This document shows positions 33,397-42,011 of a stretch of 42,011 nucleotides of DNA, piece by piece. The translations under genes were made by a program, and so were the position numbers. Positions within the stretch are counted from its first letter, which is position 1. Each line of letters opens with the position of its first letter. Under the pieces are notes generated by a model. That model saw nothing but the letters and a program-made list of their open reading frames with translations, ran no database searches and was not told the origin of the DNA. The stretch is from Lingula anatina (lineage: Eukaryota; Brachiopoda; Lingulata; Lingulida; Lingulidae), in NCBI RefSeq assembly GCF_001039355.2, contig NW_019775700.1, positions 205,753-247,763 of the forward strand, read 5' to 3'.

Positions 33397-36300
33397 CGCA
33401 GAGAGAGAGAGAGAGTAAAGAGAGAGAGTTCTCAAATCGTTTTATATACATACTGTATTATAATATGAATATTATACACAAATTTCAGATGTCGCATTAC
33501 GAGGTAAACGAATGTTTAAATACATTCACAATGTCCAGGCCAAGAGTCCTCACGAGTGTTTCCATTTGTTCGACAATATTGGGATATTTAAGTTTTACCA
33601 AGGGGTGATCGGTAACACTGGACCATATAGAGACTGGGTGCGCGCTCGAACCAAGGAAGAGATGGTGGAAGCCTATCGTTTCCATCGTTTGCAACTTCAG
33701 CTTATTCTTTTAGCAAGAAGTAGGTGTAGGAATGTAGTCGTTATAGACATAATAAAAGGATTTGCCTTTATCGCCTCTCCATTTCAAAATTTAGGGTCAG
33801 AACTTAATCATCTCAAAATGTTCTTTTCCTTTGGTTGTTTTTGAGCGCATTCAGAACACCTGACTAACAGATCCGCGGATCAAATATGGCGACCCACTAA
33901 AAAGCTTGCTGCTTGATTCCTGATTAGACACTGAATAGATTCCCCGTGGGGATAATTCAACAAACATTCAAGTGGGTTCAAGTAACGTCCATAGTTTTTT
34001 CAGTGACGAAAACCCATTTATTAAAAACCTTCCAGAAGAAAAAAAGGTGAATAAATCCTTTGAAATACAGTCAATGTCTACATCTCAACGCCAAGGTATA
34101 ATCAAGTGTATACCAAAGGAGGGGAAGGAGAAAGTATTCCTTAAGAATTGGCGTCCAATTACTTTGCTGAATGTTGATTACAAACTTGCTTCTGCTTGCA
34201 TAGCAGCCAGAATCCAATTATACATTGACGATATCATCTCTTTTACACAGGCTGGATTTGTTCAAGGTCGCTATATAGGCGAATGTTCCAGAACTATTCA
34301 AGATATCATCCATAAAACAGAAAAAGATGACATTTCAGGAATTTTACTAATGCTAGATTTCGAACAAGCTTTTGATTCTGTAGAGTGGGCATATATTTTG
34401 CAGTGTCTTAAATTTTTTAATTTTAGTGAAGATATTCAAAACTGGTTCAAAACCCTTTACTCGAATGTTTCCACTGCAGTGGAAAATAATGCATAGAATT
34501 GCTTAGCGCGGCGGTCAAATTTGATCCAAACATAAAAGGGATCTTACTGAATAACTCAGAATACGTCATTACACAATACGCAGATGACTCTACGCTCCAT
34601 CTAGCAGATGATAGAGAGTCATTGAATGCAGCTCTGGATATGCTAGAATTGTTCTCTCAATGTTCAGGATTGAAAATAAATTTTGAAAAAAGCCAGGCTG
34701 TTTGGATTGGAGCAAAGCGCTGCTGTGGTGAGGAGTATCAAACCTCTAAAAGTATATTTTGGAATCATAGTGGAAAATTTAAACTACTGGGTATTTGGTA
34801 TAACCTAGCAAATTAGGACATTTATGAAGAAAATTTTAGAGAAAAATTACATTCCATCAAATCGTTGTTAAATGATTGGTCGTTCCGTCATATTTAACTC
34901 CTAGGTAAAGTAACTATTTTAAAATCCTTGGCACTCCCTACCATCATCCAAATATGAACTGTCCTTCCTATGCCTGCTGATCATTTCTTTAAAGAATTGG
35001 AGCGAGTATTTTATCGCCTTATCTGGAACAGTAAAATAGATAAAGTTAAGAGAAATGTTATGATTAATTCTTATGAAAACGGTGGATTAAAGGTCCCCGA
35101 GGTGAAATCCTTCTGTAAAGCTCTTAAATTGATATGGCTAAAGAAATTGGTAAATCCACATAATTGTTCTTCGTGGAAAATTCTTTTGATGGATGAGATT
35201 GCGGAAATCGGGGGAGTTGACGTATTGCTACTTCCATTGAAGGGCCTACAGTCTATACGCAATATTAATATACTAAACACTTTCTGGAAAGAGATTTTGG
35301 GAATATGGGCTTCTGTGCAAGAATTTTCTACTACTTCTCCGGATGATATCCTAGCACAACCTTTATGGGGAAATGATCATATTAAGATCAATAACAAGAT
35401 AATCTTCTATAAACCTTGGTTTCGAAAAGGAGTGCTTTACGTTAATGACCTGATTGATAATACTGGTTCAGTAAGAAGTCTAGACGTTTTTTGTGATGAA
35501 TATAATATATATTGTAATTTCCTTGACTATCAAGGCGTCATCAGCGCTTTACCTTCTGCCTGGAAAACTGTTATAAGAGGGTATCAAAAGAACCTTGCAG
35601 CAATAACAAATAAAAATCTCGTATTATTAAAATCGAAAAACAAATTAACGAAACTTTTTTACCCGAAATTTATTTCAGATAAGGAAGCAATACCTTTTAA
35701 CATCCATGATAAGTGGAGGGAAAAGCTGAACATTGATTTTTCAAGTGAAAAGTGGAAGCTAGTTCATGCATTGCCCTTTCGAGAAACAAATGATCATAAA
35801 CTTCTCACATTGCAATTTAGAATTTTACATAGAATTTATTTTACGAATTCGATGCTTTTTAAATATAATATGTTAGAACATGAGCGATGCACTTTCTGTA
35901 ATGACCCAAAAGAAACTTTATTGCATATTTTCTGGGACTGTACATATGTTCAAGCTATTTGGACTTGTCTCATTCAGAACCTACGTACACAGTACTCTGT
36001 TGAATTACAACAACAACCATGCCTGTTTATATTTGGAATCCTGGACGACAGCCCTCTCTTAGGTATAAATCTACTACTTCTCTATATAAAGAAATATTTC
36101 GCTCTATGTAGACAGAATAAAATTACACCTCTTTGGAATGCCTGCAAAAAGTATTTGGAAAAGCAAAAGAAAATAGATTTTCACTCTTTATACCTACTGG
36201 GTCCTCAAAAGGCAGATAATCTAAGAAAAAAATGGGACAGTATAGAAAAAATATTGATATGAATAGAAAAGAACATTTGTGGTAGCCTAGGCCTACTCAG

Positions 36301-37396
36301 ATTCTTTTATCTAAAAAAAATCTACCTGTATTTTTAATCAACATTTGTAAGAACTTTGTTTGCAGTGTGTGGATGATGTGTGGAAGGTGTTTCTGTCTCT
36401 TATTGTGTTGTAAGTGTCTTGTATTAATTTTCGTGAATAAAAAAAAAAAAAAAACATTCAAGTGGATGGGCCATAATTCAAGTGGGTCGGCCAAACTGTT
36501 AGTTTGCTGTTCTGATTGCTCTCTTTGTCGCTTTATTATAAAGAAATTTTATGCCTATTTATATTTATATTACTTTATATTTATATATTTAAAGTTATTT
36601 TGATTTTTTAGGAAAATTGCATTGAAAAAAATTTTCTAATAAAATCAACATATTTTATTAGATTCAGCAAGCGATGACCAGCACGTCATTGTGAAAGATT
36701 CCATGCACGGGGTGTACCTGGACGCAATCCTGGCGGTGTATCCAGACGCAATGTTCATCCACACCTACCGCAATCCCTGCAAATCGCTCGCATCCGTTTG
36801 CTCGTTGTTTCAACACCACACCACTTGTGTCTTCGACCTCAAAGATAAAGGTAGGGGCGTGTCCTTAAACCTCATCTTAACTTTTTGAAATATACTAACC
36901 TTTGAAATAATAATCTGATGAGGTTTTTCTGACCTGTAAAATAAAAAAAATGTTTAAATTTTTGTTTTTAATTTATTTCATGATCCTGTCAATGTAAATA
37001 ACGTTTGTTTAAGTTGTATTGTCAATGATTTCTGATTGCGTTTTAGTTGTCTGTGTTCATATTTTAGGAAGAGACGTCGTAGACGACCCCCTGTTTCACG
37101 CTGGGAACGAAATCCTAGAATTCAGGAAGAACCACCCTGATCAAGAACACAGATTCGTCGATATTGACTACGAACATCTAGTTAGATCGCCCATGGATTC
37201 AGTGCGACAGATTTATGATAAGTTTGGGCTCGATCTCAGCGAGCAAGCCGAAGTAAAGATGAAGGAGTATATAAAAGAAAATCCCCAAAATAAATATGGT
37301 CGTCACCATTACAACTTGGAGCCGTACGGGTTGAAGGAGGAGGAAATATTTGAGAAATTTCGAGATTATATTGAATATTTTAACATTCAGTACTAA
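32312..37396 (+). CDS. Sulfotransferase (Sulfotransfer_3-like), copy B, five exons
   Basis: Exons 32312-32653, 32908-33100, 33489-33719, 36662-36850 and 37068-37396 join to 427 aa with the same exon lengths and phases as copy A. The N-terminal hydrophobic anchor (ILFFCYYCCYCVIILLDW), the phosphosulfate loop GPMRTGTTFLQSLL, the K-D-S-M-H segment and HTYRNPCKSLASVCSL with Arg and Ser for the 3'-phosphate are all present, and the C-terminus ends FNIQY. The exon 2 acceptor is AAG rather than the TAG of A. Intron 1 is 254 bp, probably the original size; intron 3 is 2942 bp because a LINE sits in it on the same strand. The gene looks functional if that intron is still removed. The acceptor substrate is unknown. 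Confidence 0.92.
33320..33412. repeat. (CT)n(CA)n(GA)n microsatellite, intron 2 of copy B
   Basis: CT, then CA, then a GCGCAGA bridge and GA units; orthologous to the locus at 25595-25688. Confidence 0.95.
33976..36451 (+). mobile_element. 5'-truncated Tx1/L1-like LINE in intron 3 of copy B
   Basis: A 14-bp target duplication, AAACATTCAAGTGG, flanks it (33962-33975 and 36452-36465). The 3' end is AATAAA running into a poly(A) tail, and the strand is the same as the gene. It encodes part of ORF2: KNWRPITLLNVDYK, GFVQGR and LMLDFEQAFDSVEW (33972-34496), the YADD box (34577-34588) in another frame, and a long C-terminal part. The segment between the D-box and YADD normally holding an RQGCPLSP-type motif is missing near 34490, with a frame change. 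Three in-frame stops follow (34814, 34895, 34955), so this copy is dead although young-looking. Confidence 0.88.
34970..36262 (+). CDS. C-terminal part of LINE ORF2 (430 codons, retroelement remnant)
   Basis: A long open frame in phase with the YADD-bearing segment upstream, separated from it by three stop codons. It begins ADHFFKELERVFYRLIWN, typical of the region after reverse transcriptase in L1/Tx1-like elements, and near its end has a CTFCNDPKETLLHIFWDC segment, the zinc-binding C-x2-C...H...C motif of the zf-RVT type. It belongs to the element, not to the sulfotransferase gene. It probably remains open because the insertion is recent. Confidence 0.85.
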   Translation: MPADHFFKELERVFYRLIWNSKIDKVKRNVMINSYENGGLKVPEVKSFCKALKLIWLKKLVNPHNCSSWKILLMDEIAEIGGVDVLLLPLKGLQSIRNINILNTFWKEILGIWASVQEFSTTSPDDILAQPLWGNDHIKINNKIIFYKPWFRKGVLYVNDLIDNTGSVRSLDVFCDEYNIYCNFLDYQGVISALPSAWKTVIRGYQKNLAAITNKNLVLLKSKNKLTKLFYPKFISDKEAIPFNIHDKWREKLNIDFSSEKWKLVHALPFRETNDHKLLTLQFRILHRIYFTNSMLFKYNMLEHERCTFCNDPKETLLHIFWDCTYVQAIWTCLIQNLRTQYSVELQQQPCLFIFGILDDSPLLGINLLLLYIKKYFALCRQNKITPLWNACKKYLEKQKKIDFHSLYLLGPQKADNLRKKWDSIEKILI

Positions 37397-37952
37397 CTTC
37401 ATAACAGAATAATATAAACTACTGATATGTCTTAATTAGAAACATTGTACTCGAGGTATTAGATTTTGCAGCGTTTGGGCCCACTAAAACTTCCTTCCGT
37501 TAAACTTCCTGATCGATGTCGGCACTTTTACATTTCTTATGGGTACTTCTTTCAATATACATTAATTGACTTTCCAAAGAGACACATTGTAACCTCAAAA
37601 GTACAGGGTGTCACCATCATTCGTAATTTCGAAACTCCTGAAAACTTTTTTCATGACTATCAAATACAACTCGAACCTCGCGCATGCGGCCTGTAACGTG
37701 ATTTGGCCTATTTTCTTCTTCATAGTTCTTGACTTCAAAATGAAACGCCAACAATTTCAAAGCATATTCAAAATAAGTACGTTGTGCGATGTGAAATTGT
37801 CCTCACCAGTTCACCTGTTGACAGAACAAGGCGTCGGTGTCATGGCCTGATCACCAGCCTATCCAAGTTAATGACACTTATTAGATTTGGTAGCGCTGGG
37901 AAACCTTTACTGAAACATGTCACATATTGCACCTATCAGAAAACTGGTATGG

Positions 37953-38219
37953 CAGTGGCGGATTTAGGGGAGAGAGGGTGTCAGGGGGGTCCTGACCTCC
38001 CCCCCTTCGGTTTCTGGAAAAAAAATCACACCAATATTAACCTCTTGATATTCGATCTTGAAGAGCTGAATCATAGCTCTAAACTGCACCAAACGGCACC
38101 GTTTGCCCTCCAAAACACCGAACCCAACCCCAAGGAGATAATGGTCGGCTTCACATCCGAGGCTTGTCATTCTGAAAAAAAAAATGAACCCCCTCCAAAT
38201 AATCCTGGATCCGCCCCTG
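37953..38219. mobile_element. CAG-ended MITE (hAT-like) upstream of copy C
   Basis: Left end CAGTGGCGGATTTAG; right end, on the minus strand, CAGGGGCGGATCCAG: 15 bp with two mismatches. Flanks are GGTATGG and TATATGG, an imperfect target duplication. The A-B spacer shows the empty site AATATATGGCAGATG (near 30813). Same family as 21260-21488 but at a different site. Confidence 0.8.
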
Positions 38220-38729
38220 TATATGGCAGATGTAAGGTGTGTTATCAGTGTAGGAATGTCAATATATTTTAGATAAATTCTGTTCGGTTTTCAAAATCCG
38301 AGCACTCCTCCCCTCGCTCTCATCTCGGTTCCACCCCTGGTGTTTTCAAACTGAACCATTTTTCCTTCTACTCCTTCCAAAATATTATAGCAACCCTCCA
38401 CCTCCATTAACCTATACACACGGGCGCACGCACATTTATAAAAGAACAGTAAGCATATGCAGATCTGTTACATAAAAATATGAAATACAAGTCACAGTAT
38501 GGTCTGCTAGACACGCATTGAAAAAACGGTTCACTGAAAAAAAAGTTGTCTATACAAGTTTGAAGAGGCGAGAGCCAGTTAATGTTAAAAAGGGCGTTTG
38601 AGGTAGGAAACCAGGTGAGGCAGCGCCATTTTCCGTAGCTTTCAGTTGCTTTGATAATTCATAGTTCACTCAATCCACGTGTTCGAACTAGTAAGGGCGG
38701 TTACCTGAGTTTTTTCATTGACAGCAAAA

Positions 38730-38736
38730 TATATAA
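38730..38736 (+). promoter_or_regulatory. Candidate TATA box, sulfotransferase C
   Basis: TATATAA, 45 bp before the ATG, conserved with A and B. Confidence 0.45.
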
Positions 38737-39238
38737 CAGGTATATTACACCCAGGTTTGTGACCATAGTGAGTGTTAACTATGCCACTACTGAGCGATAT
38801 TCTAATCTTCTGCCGCTACTGTGTCATTGTTCTTCTCGACTGGTTATTCCATGTCGTCCTGGGGCGTCGCTTTACGCCGCTCACAGAGGACAGCCTGCTC
38901 CGAGATCTGTCTCTTAACGACCAGCGTCTCCTGCTGTCCGACAGTCTCACTGGGCGCTGGTGGTACCAGGGGTTTACTCAACTGTTGAAATGTTACCGTG
39001 AAGATGACACCTGCTCGGTGGATGGGAGGATGGGGATAGAAAGGAGATGGAAGGAGATATTAAAGAACAGACTTGCTATATCTAGACGACTTCCAAATGT
39101 GGATTTGACAAAGGTAAGTGCATAAGGTATGTCCAGGAAGCTCCTACTCGTACCACTATACGTAGCTTTAAAATTGACCCAGAACTTAGTCAGCCCGATG
39201 CTGCATAAAGGTTTTTCGTTACTCATTGTTTTTATGTA

Positions 39239-39569
39239 CAGACACAAATGTGTCTGTACATATAGCTGTCACCTGCGTCTGTCGTCGCCGTCGCCGTCGC
39301 CATGCACCTTTACTGATAACACGATAAGTGGAAAATCGTTTTTTCTTTTGGCTTGAAAATTACAGAACTGATGAATATTCATAATATGCAGGTCAACTTC
39401 GAAAATCAGTATGATCGGGCCATTTCAATTTGTATGGGGGTAATGCTGTTTTTTCACTTCTTTCAGCATATATGCAACACCCATAACACAATAAGTGAAA
39501 AACAGTGTCTTCTTATTCCCTAACTCTTTTCTGCTTTTTGTCTGTACATTTGACAGCTTTGCAGCCTTG
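39239..39569. mobile_element. 331-bp insertion in intron 1 of copy C
   Basis: TTTATGTA stands at 39231-39238 and again at 39570-39577. Copies A and B read uninterrupted through TTTTTATGTAAACC (near 25020 and 32765). The segment begins CAGACACAAATGTGTCTGTA and includes a (CGTCGC)n stretch. CTGTACAT occurs near both ends in the same orientation. It has no reading frame of note and the class is unknown. Confidence 0.75.
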
Positions 39570-40514
39570 TTTATGTAAACCATGCACTTTATGCTCTTGT
39601 TGCTTATTGAAGTGCAATCTTTTTCTGTCAGTTAAACAGCAATTTATAGCAACTCAACCGCTAAAGAGTTTAACATGTACATTGCCGTTTTTAAGTACCC
39701 TATCAAGGAGCCTATTTTCATCATTGGGCCAATGCGGACGGGGACAACGTTTCTTCAGAATTTGCTGTACCAGGACCCGCGGAACACTTCGCCACTCTCC
39801 TACGAGTTGATGTGCCCCGTGGAGGAGAACACAGACGCTGTGAACGCTGGGAAAGATCTGCATGTTCTCATGTTCAGTTCCTTACTAGGTATTTAATTGA
39901 TGTATTTATTATTGTAAGTAGAAACTACAACAAACCAACAGTTGTTTTCGGTATTACAAATATATTAGGATTGTTCTTTTATGAGCGTTCAGTGGACCGT
40001 ATGGACCGTACTAAGGAGTGAGTCATTTGCTGACCTAGCCGAGGCAATGTGATTACCAGATTAATGTTTTGAGAACCATCTCTCAGGCTCTCTCACACAC
40101 ACACTCACGCGTTCTCAAATTATTTTGTAATAAATATACGTATATTTCAGATGCCGCGTACCGAGTTAAGCGACTGCGTAAAAACATTCACAACATCCAG
40201 GCCAAGAGTCCTCACGAGTGTTTCCATTTGTTCGACAATATGGGAATATTTAAGTTGTACCAAGGGGTGATCGGTAATACTGGGCCATTCAGAGACTGGG
40301 TGCGCGCTCGAACCAAGGAAGAGATGGTGGAAGCCTATCGTTTCCATCGATTGCAACTTCAGCTTATACTTATAGCAAGAGGTAAGTGTAGAAATGTGGT
40401 CGTGATAGACATGATTAAAGGATTCACCTTTTTCGCCCTCCATTTCAAAATATATGGTCAGAACATAGCAGAATTAAACATTTCAAAATGTTTCCTTTTC
40501 CTTTGGTTGTTTTT

Positions 40515-40690
40515 GAGCGCATTCAGAACACCTGACTAACAGATCCGCGGATCAAATATGGCGACCCACTAAAAAACTTAATTCCCGATTAGACACTGAA
40601 TAGATTCCCCGTGAGGATTACTTAACAAACATTCAAGTGGGTCGCCAAAATTGATCCAAGGATACGTTATTCCGCTGTTCTGAATGTGCC
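40515..40690. mobile_element. MITE in intron 3 of copy C
   Basis: The most complete of the three intronic copies: it begins CGCATTCAGAACACCTGACT and ends CTGTTCTGAATGTGCC, about 176 bp, nearly the length of the family member at 3505-3679. Confidence 0.8.
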
Positions 40691-41565
40691 CTTTGTCGTA
40701 TTATTATAAATAACTTTTGTACGTTGTTATATTTATATATTTAAAGTAATTATGTCTTTTATTAGCAAAATCGTACTGAAAATGAATTTCAACATCAATA
40801 TCTTTTATTAGACTCAGCAAGCAACGACCAGCACGTCATTCTGAAAGATTCCATGCACGGGGTGTACCTGGACGCAATCCTGGCGGTGTATCCGGACGCA
40901 ATGTTCATCCACACCTACCGCAATCCATGCAAATCGATCGCCTCCTTTTGCTCATTGGTGCAGCACTTTTACTCCTTGTGCCTACGATCTCAAAGATATA
41001 GGTAGGGGCGTGTCCTTGAACCTCATTTTAACTTTTGAAATATACTATCTTCTGAAATATACTAACCTTTGAAATAATAATCTGATGAGATTTTTTTCTG
41101 ACCTGTATAATTATAAAATCGTTTTAGTTTTTGTTGTATGTTTGTTTCATGATCCTGTCAATGTAAATAATGTTTGGTTAAGTTGTATTGTCAATGATTT
41201 CTGATAGCGTTTTATTTGTCTGTGCTCATATTTAAGGAAGAGACATCCTAGACAACGCTCTGTTTCATGCTGGGAACGAAATCCTAGAATTCAGAAAGAA
41301 CCACCCTGATCAAGAACACAGATTCGTCGATATTGACTACGAACATCTAGTTCGATCGCCGATGGATTCAGTGCGACAGATTTATGATAAGTTTGGGCTC
41401 GATCTCAGCGAGCAAGCCGAAGTGAAGATGAAGGAGTATATAAAAGAAAATCCCCAAAATAAGTATGGTCGTCACCATTACGACTTGGAGCCGTACGGTT
41501 TGAAGGAGGAGGAAATATTTGAGAAATTTCGAGATTATATTAAATATTTTAACATTCAGTGCTAA

Positions 41566-42011
41566 TTTCATAACATGAAAATATATAACTTACTGTAATG
41601 CCTTAATTAGAAATATTTAGAACAATAACACCGTAAAAACTGCGAAAAGCATCGAACTATTAATAGGATTGCACATAGCAGCTCACAATGGCGAGATAAT
41701 GCGTTGGCACGAGATAAAGTTGACGCATGCTTACACGGCTTGCCGAGAGGTAAAATTTAAATCATAAGGAAACATTATCGTTTCTTGTATCATGTTGACT
41801 GAATGTAACAAGATTCAAATTACGCTTGCTTGAGCTTCAACCTTTTCGAAAAGCTGTCGGACTTGGGTCACTAGTATAGCGTTAATTTGGAACACTGTTA
41901 AATACGTAAAAAAAATGGACAAATAAAGCAAATATGTGAGGCTCGAAACTTGCGTTAGACGTGAGGACTGGGTGCCCATACCTAGACCAATCTTGTTGTC
42001 AAAGCTAAAAC
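41566..42011. other. 3' flank of sulfotransferase C
   Basis: The first ~150 bp match the 3' flank of copy A (GATTGCACATAG motif), a similarity that copy B lacks beyond about 37445. AATAAA at 41922-41927 is a possible poly(A) signal. Nothing else was recognised before the window ends. Confidence 0.55.

Larger units (their letters stand above)
33845..36524. mobile_element. MITE in intron 3 of copy B, split by a LINE
   Basis: The left part 33845-33975 begins CGCATTCAGAACACCTGACT. The right part 36452-36524 ends TGCTGTTCTGATTGCTCTC. The LINE at 33976-36451 separates them. It is the same insertion as 26115-26266 in A and 40515-40690 in C. Confidence 0.75.
37397..38780. other. Spacer between sulfotransferases B and C
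   Basis: No gene was recognised. From GCAGCGTTTG near 37470 it is homologous to the A-B spacer. It holds the MITE at 37953-38219, a stretch of vestigial CA repeat (38410-38430) and the conserved leader of copy C. Confidence 0.65.
38781..41565 (+). pseudogene. Sulfotransferase copy C, frameshifted in exon 4
   Basis: Exons 38781-39113, 39696-39888, 40151-40381, 40812-41001 and 41237-41565 correspond to those of A and B. Exon 1 lacks three codons in the hydrophobic anchor (IFCRYCVIVLLDW). Exon 4 is 190 nt instead of 189: where A reads CAGCACTTCACTACTTG, C reads CAGCACTTTTACTCCTTG, a net one-base insertion just after the 3'-phosphate motif. The shifted frame meets TGA at 41307-41309 in exon 5, so the C-terminal ~85 residues (DIDYEHLV onward) are lost. 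Further odd changes are SYELM for FYELM and DLHVLM for DPRVLM in exon 2. The exon 5 acceptor is AAG instead of TAG. In the original frame exon 5 is still open to its normal stop. It is a recent pseudogene, unless the extra base is a sequencing error. Confidence 0.8.

Noticed and set aside
1-42011. tRNA, rRNA, CRISPR arrays, operons or prokaryotic signals
   Set aside because: None seen on reading; the window is eukaryotic.

Overview
The window is eukaryotic nuclear DNA, most likely from a marine invertebrate. The genes are split by GT-AG introns, it is AT-rich with many dinucleotide microsatellites and several layers of transposons, and it encodes an opine (octopine/tauropine-type) dehydrogenase, an enzyme of anaerobic glycolysis in marine invertebrates. 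I cannot name the species. Frequent AGGCCTA words and a Tx1/L1-like LINE fit an echinoderm, hemichordate or amphioxus, but a mollusc or other lophotrochozoan is not excluded.

Layout. 1-3748: non-coding, with microsatellites and a clean 175-bp MITE. 3749-8141 (+): five-exon opine dehydrogenase, 406 aa, intact. 8142-13220: its 3' UTR, an old dispersed repeat, and probably the 3' UTR of the next gene. 13221-19798 (-): an EFHD/swiprosin-type EF-hand actin-binding protein. Its first and last two coding exons are clear, but the EF-hand exon is not visible and may lie in the 247-base run of N at 13971-14217. 19799-21651: head-to-head spacer with repeats and an assembly-type duplication around a single N.

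21652-41565 (+): three tandem paralogues, here called A, B and C, of a membrane-anchored, bacterial-like (Sulfotransfer_3 type) PAPS-dependent sulfotransferase. All have five exons with identical phases. A (21652-27164) and B (32312-37396) read through as 427 aa. C (38781-41565) has a one-base insertion in exon 4 that stops it early in exon 5. The duplications extend into the 5' flanks and intergenic DNA, so each paralogue shows the empty site of insertions in the others. At least six insertions can be read this way: two CAG-ended MITEs, a TA-flanked composite element in A intron 1 (holding a decayed LINE and a nested MITE), a Tx1/L1-like LINE with a 14-bp target duplication in B intron 3, a 331-bp insertion in C intron 1, and a 0.9-kb palindromic element upstream of B.

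The most unusual object is that palindrome (30837-31744). It has two nearly identical 420-bp arms around a 31-bp loop and an 8-bp target duplication. Each arm carries the same 99-codon frame, resembling the start of a RecQ/DEXH-like helicase, and a 40-bp segment including the loop is repeated at its left edge. The genes do not form a pathway; the functional theme is the expanding, partly decaying sulfotransferase cluster.
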